Assembly: GCA_021323635.1 (NCBI GenBank)
Contig: JAJPKQ010000007.1
Span: 36,274-100,273, forward strand
Reading direction: 5' to 3'
Length of the DNA stretch: 64,000 nucleotides
Source: a bacterium
GTDB taxonomy: Bacteria; Actinomycetota; Thermoleophilia; Solirubrobacterales; Solirubrobacteraceae
The notes below the pieces were generated by a model. The model saw only the letters and a list, made by a program, of their open reading frames with translations, was not told the origin of the DNA and did no database searches. Positions 58,211-64,000 of this stretch are shown here, piece by piece. Position numbers and translations under genes: made by a program. Positions within the stretch are counted from its first letter, which is position 1, and the number at the start of each line of letters is the position of its first letter.

Positions 58211-59158
58211 TCAGTCCGGGTGCGCGCCCCCTTCGAGCGCTTCAGCGCTCTCCTTGAAGGCTTCGATCAGGCTGAGCGCCGCGGCAGGCAGCACGCCGGG
58301 CGGGTGCAGCACGCAGAAGCACCGCTTCAGCGACAGCCCCTCGACGGGGACGATCTCCAGTCGATCGGCGACCGAGAAGGCGAGGCGCGAGAGCAGCGTC
58401 GGCAGGCAGAGCTCGTGTGCCTCCTCCTTGGCGGCCTGCGTCGAGCCGACCTCGAGCGCCGCCTGCACCGCGGGGAGCCCCTGGCGCTCGAGCGCCTCCT
58501 CCACGACCTGCCGCGTGTGGGCGGCAGGGTCGCGCTGCACGATCGGCGTCGAGAGCAGCTCCTGAGTGCTGATCGCGCGCCTGCGCGCCCAGGGATGGCC
58601 GAGCGGCACGGCGACCACGATCTCATCCTCCAGCAGCGGGATGCTCTCCAGCTCGCCGGAGAGCTCGTCGATCATGCATGCCGCGACGCCGACGTCGGAG
58701 AGCCCTTCGCGCAGCATCCGCTTGACGATCCGCGAGTTGGCCGAGAGCACCTCGACCGGCGCGGTGGTGCGGTGGTGCATGAGAACGAGCGCGCGCGGCA
58801 TCAGGTACTCGGCCGCGGTGTGGCTGATCGCAAGTCGCACGGCCTGGCGCTGGCCGTGGATGTCGGCGATCACATCCTGCAGCTCCTCGACATCGGCCGC
58901 GACGCGCCTGGCGTGGGCGTAGAGGCGCTCGCCGGCGGCGGTCAGGGTGACGCCGCGGGCGGATCGCTCAAAGAGCGGCGTGCCGACGAGGTCCTCAAGC
59001 GCGTGCAGGCGCTTGGAGGCACCCGGCTGGGTGATGTGAAGCCGCCTGGCAGCGCGCCCCACCGAGCCCAGCTCGGCGGCTGTGCAGAAGAGCTTGAGCT
59101 CCTCCAGCTGGGGGCTCCTGGTTGGCCGCCAAGCCCGCTTCTGATCCCGATCACTCAT
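58211..59158 (-). CDS. LysR-type transcription regulator
   Basis: The 315-residue protein has the N-terminal LysR winged helix (ELKLFCTAAELGSVGRAARRLHITQPGASKRLHALEDLVG, shortened to ARRLHITQPGASKRLH, about 20-75). A periplasmic-binding-like effector domain follows. ATG 59158 is only about 125 bases from the divergent cupredoxin gene; an imperfect inverted repeat, TAGC...GCTA at 59164-59190, could be its operator. Copper or respiration-linked control of the cupredoxin operon is an inference from divergence alone; the effector is unknown. Confidence 0.85.
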   Translation of the reverse strand: MSDRDQKRAWRPTRSPQLEELKLFCTAAELGSVGRAARRLHITQPGASKRLHALEDLVGTPLFERSARGVTLTAAGERLYAHARRVAADVEELQDVIADIHGQRQAVRLAISHTAAEYLMPRALVLMHHRTTAPVEVLSANSRIVKRMLREGLSDVGVAACMIDELSGELESIPLLEDEIVVAVPLGHPWARRRAISTQELLSTPIVQRDPAAHTRQVVEEALERQGLPAVQAALEVGSTQAAKEEAHELCLPTLLSRLAFSVADRLEIVPVEGLSLKRCFCVLHPPGVLPAAALSLIEAFKESAEALEGGAHPD

Positions 59159-59283
59159 AACGCTAGCTTATCTGGTAGCCCTAACTAGCTATGGCTTTTG
59201 AAGCCCTGAACGCCTCATCCGCACCCAGAGATGGCAAGGTGATTCTGCATCTATCAGCATCGGGCTACGAAAGGTGGTTTCAA

Positions 59284-59901
59284 ATGTCAGCCATAAGATC
59301 AGACCAACAGCGTTTTGACGCCGAAGTCGCTCGCAAGGGCAAGACCCTCCTGCAGACCATGGCGGGTCTTGGCATCTTTGCAGCATTGCTGATGTCGATC
59401 ATCGCGGTCACCAACCGCTCAGAAACACGCACCGAAGTGCTGCGCGCGGCGGCGGCACCGGCAGCTGCCGGCGGCGCTGGCAGCGGTGCCGCCGGCGCGG
59501 CGGCGGGAAGCTCCGCCGGCTCGCCGGCCCCTGGCGGCTCGAGCGGTGGCGGCGCGGCGGCAGCCAAGGCGAGCGTCAGCGAAACGGTCAGTCTGAAGGT
59601 GATCGCCGAAGGCAAGAAGGGGCCGGAAGGCAAGCTCCACGACGACTTCACCGTGACCGAATTCCACGTGATCGTCGGCAAGCCGGTGACGCTGAAGATC
59701 GACAACACCGACGAAGTGCCGCACTCGATCACCGCGCCGGAAGCCGGCGTCAACATCATCGTCGAGCCGGGAACCCACGAATACAAGCTGGTCGTGGACA
59801 AGCCGGGCAAGTTCGAATGGCACTGCATCTTCCCGTGTGATCCATGGTCGATGGAACACGTCGGGTACATGCGCGGGTTCATCACGGCCACGCCGGCCTA
59901 G
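59284..59901 (+). CDS. Membrane-anchored cupredoxin with a CuA-like Cys/His/Met set
   Basis: This 205-residue protein has one N-terminal membrane anchor (about 25-42), a Gly/Ala/Ser linker and a cupredoxin beta barrel (about 100-205). Copper ligands are suggested by His146 in VPHSI and by HCIFPCDPWSMEHVGYM near residue 180, where C181, C185, H192 and M196 resemble the CxxxC-H-M spacing of CuA centres, though the intervening DPWSMEH differs. ATG 59284 follows AGGTGG, 8 bases away; the open frame upstream to 59191 is less likely. Electron transfer or copper handling is inferred. Confidence 0.72.
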   Translation: MSAIRSDQQRFDAEVARKGKTLLQTMAGLGIFAALLMSIIAVTNRSETRTEVLRAAAAPAAAGGAGSGAAGAAAGSSAGSPAPGGSSGGGAAAAKASVSETVSLKVIAEGKKGPEGKLHDDFTVTEFHVIVGKPVTLKIDNTDEVPHSITAPEAGVNIIVEPGTHEYKLVVDKPGKFEWHCIFPCDPWSMEHVGYMRGFITATPA

Positions 59902-59943
59902 AAAAAAGACCTCTCCAACACCCCGTGCCCGATAACCGCAAGG

Positions 59944-59986
59944 GCGCCGCGCGGCAGGCAGACACCGTAGCACCGCCGCGCGGCGC
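59944..59986 (+). terminator. 12-bp inverted repeat after the cupredoxin gene
   Basis: GCGCCGCGCGGC (59944-59955) is the reverse complement of GCCGCGCGGCGC (59975-59986) around a 19-base loop, 43 bases after the cupredoxin stop and 48 bases before the next gene. It may end or attenuate the upstream transcript. Confidence 0.5.
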
Positions 59987-60033
59987 ACCCTGCGGGCCTC
60001 ACGGGAGCGGGCGAAGACCGCAAGGAGCTCACG

Positions 60034-61236
60034 ATGATGGGAGCAACGCGCAGGATCGATCGCGAGAGCCACGCCGCCCCAGAGCGCGCCAGGCGGCTGC
60101 TGCAGCTGGCGCTAGGCGCCCTCTGGATCCTCGACGGGGCGCTCCAGCTGCAGCCATACATGCTCTCCCGTGCCTTCGCTGACCACATCCTCGAGCCCGC
60201 CGCAGCTGAAAGCCCCGGCTGGGTCTCAGGCCCGGTTCTCTACTTCGCGCACCTCGTCGGGGCCCACCCGGTCCTCTTTGACGTCCCCTTCGGCGCCATC
60301 CAGCTTGCGATCGGCGCGGGGCTGCTGCTGCGTCGCACCGTGCGAGCAGCGCTGATCGCAACGATCCTCTGGGCGCTGGTGGTCTGGCTCCTGGGCGAGG
60401 GGCTGGGCGGCGTGTTGAGCCCCGCCGCAAGTCCCTTCACCGGGGCGCCCGGAGCGGCGGTCCTCTACGCGCTGCTGGCGCTGCTCGCCTGGCCGCTCAA
60501 GCGCCAGCCGACGGGAGCGGGAGCGAGGCGCTCGGGCGGGCCCGGTGCCTGGCTGCCCACGCGCTCAGCCGCCACCACCGGCCTGCTCGGCGACTGGGCC
60601 GGCGCAGCTTGGCTTGCGCTCTGGGGATCGGCCAGCTGGCTTGCGCTGCAGGGCGGCTTCGGGTCGCTCGGCATCGCGCAGAGCGGCGTCTTTGAAAGCG
60701 CTCGCGAAGCGGCGCGAGCGCCGGCGCTTGCGCACTGGGCCGGGGCAGTCGCCTATGCGCAGGCGCGCGGAACGGGCGAGCCGCGCTTCGTGGCGGCGAT
60801 CGCGCGCTTCTGGGCGAGTACCAGCGCAACCGACGCCTCGGCGATCGCGCTTGCCTTCGCGGTCGTCTTCGCGCTGGCGGCGATCGCGATCTTCCTGCCC
60901 GCGGGCGCAGCACGCGTGCTGCTCGCCCTCTCGATCGCAGCCGCTGCGGCGATCTGGGTGCTGGGCGAGAGCTTCGGCCAGATCCTCTCCGGCCAGGGCA
61001 CCGATCCCAACACCGGGCCGTTGCTGATCCTGATCGCGCTTGCCTTCTGGCCGCTGCGCTCGCTGCGTGAGGCCGAGGCCAGCGCGGAGCCGGGCGCCGT
61101 GCGGGCCGCTGTGGGTGCTCTGCCCCGCCTTTGCCGCCGTCCGTTCGCTGCGCTACCCTGCGAGTACCAGAGAAAGGAGGTGGTCCAGACCTTGGTAGAT
61201 AGTCATTGCGGGACCCTGGAGGTGTCCGGCCGCTAG
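60034..61236 (+). CDS. Multi-pass membrane protein following the cupredoxin
   Basis: The 400-residue protein has about ten hydrophobic segments, opening with RLLQLALGALWILDGALQLQPYM (shortened to LALGALWILDGALQLQP). The two halves have similar layouts, each with a tight GExLGxxL/GESFGQIL-like motif, suggesting an internal duplication. Pairing with a copper-binding protein suggests a metal or redox function, but no ligand pattern is obvious. The frame runs through an unusually long Shine-Dalgarno sequence and mini-ORF before its TAG, so the last 14-20 residues may not belong to the membrane protein's fold. ATG 60034 follows AAGGAG. Confidence 0.65.
   Translation: MMGATRRIDRESHAAPERARRLLQLALGALWILDGALQLQPYMLSRAFADHILEPAAAESPGWVSGPVLYFAHLVGAHPVLFDVPFGAIQLAIGAGLLLRRTVRAALIATILWALVVWLLGEGLGGVLSPAASPFTGAPGAAVLYALLALLAWPLKRQPTGAGARRSGGPGAWLPTRSAATTGLLGDWAGAAWLALWGSASWLALQGGFGSLGIAQSGVFESAREAARAPALAHWAGAVAYAQARGTGEPRFVAAIARFWASTSATDASAIALAFAVVFALAAIAIFLPAGAARVLLALSIAAAAAIWVLGESFGQILSGQGTDPNTGPLLILIALAFWPLRSLREAEASAEPGAVRAAVGALPRLCRRPFAALPCEYQRKEVVQTLVDSHCGTLEVSGR
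61171..61186 (+). promoter_or_regulatory. Extended Shine-Dalgarno sequence, near-complete complement of the 16S 3' end
   Basis: AGAAAGGAGGTGGTCC matches 15 of the 16 bases complementary to the conserved bacterial 16S rRNA end (GGATCACCTCCTTTCT); the remaining position is a G that can wobble-pair. It is followed 5 bases later by TTG 61192. Such length is well beyond a normal ribosome binding site. Confidence 0.7.
61192..61236 (+). CDS. Candidate 14-residue leader-type mini-ORF
   Basis: TTG GTA GAT ... TAG encodes 14 residues (LVDSHCGTLEVSGR, first residue Met if initiated). It is in the same frame as the end of the membrane-protein gene, so it can be read either as its tail or, started from the very strong ribosome site 5 bases upstream, as an independent peptide. 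The peptide carries one Cys. I have the impression that similar short ORFs behind this motif recur in actinobacteria, but cannot verify it here. Confidence 0.4.
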   Translation: MVDSHCGTLEVSGR

Positions 61237-61354
61237 CAGCGGCAGGCTGGAGCGCGTAGCGGAATCCAACCGCGACACCCCAAGGCGGCCGCCGGGCCCA
61301 GTCCCTCCGGTAGCAGCAGGGTCGCCTCGGCAAGTCCAGCTGCATTTTCAGGCA

Positions 61355-61383
61355 AGACGCCCCCCGGTTGCCGGGGGGCGTCT
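61355..61383 (+). terminator. Strong stem-loop terminator
   Basis: AGACGCCCCCCGG pairs perfectly with CCGGGGGGCGTCT around a TTG loop (13 bp), 118 bases after the mini-ORF stop and 45 bases before the convergent collagen-like gene's stop. The stretch 61237-61354 holds no ORF; it is GC rich with several short complementary runs and may be the body of a structured RNA. Confidence 0.7.
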
Positions 61384-61428
61384 CTGCAAGGTGCGACAGC
61401 TTCGCGCGCGGCCAACGACGCTCGTGCG

Positions 61429-62274
61429 TCAGGGTGCGCAGATCGCGTAGGCTTCGACGGCCAGCGTACTTCCGGTTTCCCCGCCTTTGATGACCACCGC
61501 CTTTGCCACCCACTTGTTGCTGCTGGGGTAGGATTCGACGATGCCGGGGGTCGGCCCGGAGGTCCCGGTGACCAAGGGCTTGGCGCCCCCACCGATCAGC
61601 GTCTTTCCTGAACCGCATTCGGCTTCCGCCGCGGGCGTGAGTTCATCTGCGGTTGCGCCGCTGATCGTGCCCGAGCTGGCGTGTTCGACCGTCACTTCCG
61701 CGGGCCCGGTCGCCCCGGTCGAGCCGGTCGAGCCGGTCACCCCGGTGGTGCCCGTAGCCCCCGTCGGCCCTGTGGCCCCTGTTGAACCTGTCGGACCCGT
61801 TGGCCCCGTTGCACCGGTCGCGCCGGTGGAGCCGGCGCCGGTCGCCCCGGTCGCCCCGGTCGCCCCGGTCGCCCCGGCGGCGCCTGTGGCACCAGTTACT
61901 CCGCTGGCCCCGGCGGCGCCGGTCGCCCCGGTGGGCCCCGTCGAGCCTGCCGGGCCGGTAGCGCCGGCTCCGCCCGCCGATCCGGCGGCGCCGTTTGCGC
62001 CAGCCGGTCCGGTCGCCCCCGTGACGCCTGCGGGGCCGCGCTTGCCAGGTGGCCCGACGGTGTTCCAGGTGACGGCAAGTTCGCCGCTGGAGCAGCGCTC
62101 ACCCGGACGGCGGATGCGCAGCGCGCCGTATGTCCGGTACTTGCCCGAGCGGGTGTTGTAGCAGGCGAGGATCGTTCGCCCCGAGGCGGCGGGAGCGAGG
62201 ATCAGCGTTGAGGCAGTGACGGTCAGCGTCATCGCCAGGGCCAAACCCGCCTGCACGCGAGCTCTCATTATCAC
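61429..62274 (-). CDS. Secreted collagen-like Gly-X-Y repeat protein
   Basis: The 281-residue protein has a signal peptide (about 8-32), a short Cys-containing globular head (about 35-72) and then roughly 45 uninterrupted Gly-X-Y triplets, mostly [12 protein letters not shown] ([16 protein letters not shown] type). A non-repetitive C-terminal domain follows (residues about 205-281, with [11 protein letters not shown] and two Cys). Thr/Pro-rich triplets without hydroxyproline are usual for bacterial collagens. GGAG 10 bases before GTG 62274 decides that start; ATG 62268 is an alternative. Likely surface or exopolymer role; the ligand of the tail is unknown. Confidence 0.85.
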   Translation of the reverse strand: MIMRARVQAGLALAMTLTVTASTLILAPAASGRTILACYNTRSGKYRTYGALRIRRPGERCSSGELAVTWNTVGPPGKRGPAGVTGATGPAGANGAAGSAGGAGATGPAGSTGPTGATGAAGASGVTGATGAAGATGATGATGATGAGSTGATGATGPTGPTGSTGATGPTGATGTTGVTGSTGSTGATGPAEVTVEHASSGTISGATADELTPAAEAECGSGKTLIGGGAKPLVTGTSGPTPGIVESYPSSNKWVAKAVVIKGGETGSTLAVEAYAICAP

Positions 62275-62453
62275 AGTGGTGCTTCTCCTTTCGCGATATC
62301 GATCGTCACGCACATCGCGAGGCTCACCGCTGACCGCACGGGCCACTGCGAGGAGCCTGCCGCAAACATGCCGTGCTGCTTGCCGGTGAGATTCGTGCGC
62401 GCGAGCACGATTCCTGCCGGGGCCTAAGACCTCGGCACGCGCGTCGGCGGCGC

Positions 62454-62960
62454 TCAGGCGGCCAGCGGCAGATACGGTCGCCAGGCGCGCGGGATCGAGG
62501 GCGCGGCGACGTGGATGAAGATCTCCGGGTGCGGTCTCCGCGGCGCCCGCAGCAGCGCCATCCCCGCCTGCGCGGGTGAGCGGTCGCCCTTGCGGCGGTT
62601 GCAGGGGCCGCAGGAGGCGACGATGTTCTCCCAGCTTGACTCCCCGCCCTTGGAGCGCGGGATCACGTGATCGACGGTCAGATTGGAGCGCGAGCCGCAG
62701 TACTGGCAGCTCCAGCCGTCGCGCGCGAAGACGGCGCGCCGCGTGATCTTGCGCCGGTGCGCCTCGCGGGGCACGCGGATGTAGGCGAGCAGGCGGATCA
62801 CCGCCGGTCGCGCGATCGTCAGGTGCTCGGCGTGAAGCTCCCTCCTGCCGCGCTCGACGACCTCGGCCTTTTCCTTGATCAGGAGCACCACCGCACGACG
62901 TGTCGAGCAGACGTTGATCGGCTCATACGTTGCATTCAGCACCAGCACCCGCCCGAACAT
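62454..62960 (-). CDS. HNH endonuclease family protein
   Basis: The 168-residue protein starts [30 protein letters not shown] (shortened to [17 protein letters not shown]), the N-terminus of a widespread actinobacterial/cyanobacterial HNH family. The HNH finger is [23 protein letters not shown] with the second zinc pair in CGPCNRRKG; His-Asn-His catalytic positions are kept. ATG 62960 with GAGGAG upstream fits family starts; the frame is open to 63116. Physiological substrate unknown, not a recognised restriction or homing context. Confidence 0.85.
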   Translation of the reverse strand: MFGRVLVLNATYEPINVCSTRRAVVLLIKEKAEVVERGRRELHAEHLTIARPAVIRLLAYIRVPREAHRRKITRRAVFARDGWSCQYCGSRSNLTVDHVIPRSKGGESSWENIVASCGPCNRRKGDRSPAQAGMALLRAPRRPHPEIFIHVAAPSIPRAWRPYLPLAA

Positions 62961-63156
62961 GACCCGCTCCTCAGGCTGCTGCTGGGCCGCGGCGCCTGCC
63001 GACCGCAGAGCGCCCTCTGCCCCCGCCGCAGTCGGCGGAGCATTGGCCGGTCCGTGCCGCGGGCGCTCGAGTTGCGACACGGACCCCGCTGGCGCTGGTA
63101 CGGGGGCGTCTTCCATGCTCTTGACCGGGAGTGTAGCGGGCGCCCACCGCCGGGCC

Positions 63157-64000
63157 TCAGGCCGCCGGATAGGTGCCCAGCACGCGAACCTCCTGGCAGT
63201 GGCGGCCGAGCGCCGCCAGCGCCTCCTGCACGTGCGCCTCGGCCGTCGATCCCTCCAGGTCGACGAAGAACATGTAGTGGCCCAGGCGCTCGCGGCGCGG
63301 CCGCGACTCGATCTTGGTCAGGTTGATGCGCCGCTCGGCGAGCTCCTGCAGGCACGCCACCAGCCAGCCCGGGCGCTGGGCGCCCTGGCCCCAGAAGACC
63401 AGCGAGGTCTTCCACGGCCGCTCCGGGCCGGGCGGCTCGCGCAGCGGCAGGCCCGTGAGGTCGGCCTCCCCGCGCGCCAGCCAGGTGAAGCGCGTCTGGT
63501 TGTCGGCGCGATCCTCGATGTTGGCGCGAATCACGCGCGCCCCGTAGATCTCAGCCGCAAGCGCGGTGCCGATCGCAGCGATCCGCTCGCCGGGGGACTG
63601 CGCTACGATCCGGACCGCCTCGGCGGTCGAGGTGCAGTGGCGGATGCGCGCAGCCGGCAGCTCGCTGCGCAGGAAGCGCAGGCACTGGCCTGCGGGCTGC
63701 GGGTGCGTGAGGATCGTCTGGTAGTCGCCCAGCGGCAGCTCCTCGCGGGCGATCAGGCAGTGGTGGACGGCAAACACCAGCTCGCCGACGATCCGCACCG
63801 ACTGCGCCTCCGTCGCGAGTGTGTCAAGCGTCACCGTGATCGGCCCCTCGATCGAGTTCTCGATCGGCACCAGGGCGTAGGGCAGAGCGCCGGCGTCAAC
63901 CTCCATCACGGCGTCGTAGACCGTCTCGCAGGCAACCGGCGCCACGCGCTCTGCGATCAGCGCCGAGAGCAGCGCCTGCTCGCTGAATGTCCCGCGCGGG
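63157..64000 (-). CDS. pheA: Prephenate dehydratase (5' end outside window)
   Basis: The minus-strand frame is open to the right edge, so the first residues are missing. Just inside the edge is [14 protein letters not shown], the family's N-terminal GPxGTFSE signature. [29 protein letters not shown] and [10 protein letters not shown] (catalytic TRF) follow. A C-terminal ACT domain contains [22 protein letters not shown], shortened to [13 protein letters not shown], which binds phenylalanine for feedback control. It converts prephenate to phenylpyruvate. It is a monofunctional dehydratase, with no chorismate mutase domain in the visible part. Confidence 0.93.
   Translation of the reverse strand, partial: PRGTFSEQALLSALIAERVAPVACETVYDAVMEVDAGALPYALVPIENSIEGPITVTLDTLATEAQSVRIVGELVFAVHHCLIAREELPLGDYQTILTHPQPAGQCLRFLRSELPAARIRHCTSTAEAVRIVAQSPGERIAAIGTALAAEIYGARVIRANIEDRADNQTRFTWLARGEADLTGLPLREPPGPERPWKTSLVFWGQGAQRPGWLVACLQELAERRINLTKIESRPRRERLGHYMFFVDLEGSTAEAHVQEALAALGRHCQEVRVLGTYPAA

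Noticed and set aside
61737..62060. Triplet repeat DNA as a CRISPR or satellite array
   Set aside because: The 9-base periodicity is explained by Gly-X-Y coding repeats; no spacers are present.

Overview
The window is a continuous piece of a very GC-rich bacterial chromosome, densely packed with genes on both strands. GTG starts and 1-4 base stop/start overlaps are common. The gene set suggests a high-GC Gram-positive of the class Thermoleophilia (Solirubrobacterales-like). It includes a PafB-PafC WYL regulator fused in one chain, an actinobacterial-type Mrp without a CxxC pair, a DUF2342 metalloprotease, a PAC2 protein, citA-type citrate synthase, 7Fe ferredoxins, a CIRCE-controlled groESL and a gyrB with a long C-terminal insertion. 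The lineage is an inference; no rRNA or tRNA gene was found.

Layout. 0-5 kb: partial glycosyltransferase-like gene, membrane protein and otsB (minus); then two half-size TauE/SafE genes, tatA, an MbfA-type ferritin/VIT1 fusion and a PAC2 protein (plus). 5-10 kb: large AddB/RecB-like nuclease and a divergent metalloprotease, then two LexA-type boxes before a basic coiled-coil protein. 10-17 kb: mrp, ferredoxin, amidase, citrate synthase, groEL/groES with CIRCE. 17-20.5 kb: ASCH protein, Crp/Fnr regulator, GDPD-like protein, uracil-DNA glycosylase and a lipoprotein. 20.5-28 kb: rmlB, rmlD and rmlA interrupted by a three-gene WxL cell-surface operon. 28-34.5 kb: fused PafBC, YhaM-like nuclease, SDR, thiE, membrane protein, lpd. 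34.5-36.4 kb: a lower-GC insert with a winged-helix protein coupled to a GNAT protein (toxin-antitoxin-like). 36.5-41 kb: DsbA-like protein, small protein, pyruvate dehydrogenase E1alpha/E1beta/E2. 41-42.7 kb: a second accessory insert, HipA-like kinase plus DUF3037. 42.9-46.7 kb: lipB, lipA, rhomboid, small membrane protein, D,D-carboxypeptidase. 46.8-53 kb: paired acyl-CoA dehydrogenases, second ferredoxin, tal, tkt. 53-58 kb: gyrB-gyrA. 58-64 kb: LysR regulator, cupredoxin, membrane protein, a mini-ORF behind an unusually long Shine-Dalgarno sequence, collagen-like protein, HNH endonuclease and partial pheA.

Functional links. lpd, pdhABC and lipB-lipA together make and lipoylate a pyruvate dehydrogenase complex, and both accessory inserts sit within this neighbourhood. 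rmlA/B/D supply dTDP-rhamnose steps; rmlC was not seen. DNA-damage functions recur: LexA boxes, PafBC, UDG and an AddB-like nuclease. The most novel-looking item is the WxL operon. It encodes a WxL protein, a DUF916-type WxL-interacting protein and a lipoprotein with about 14 propeller-like repeats ending in its own WxL domain.
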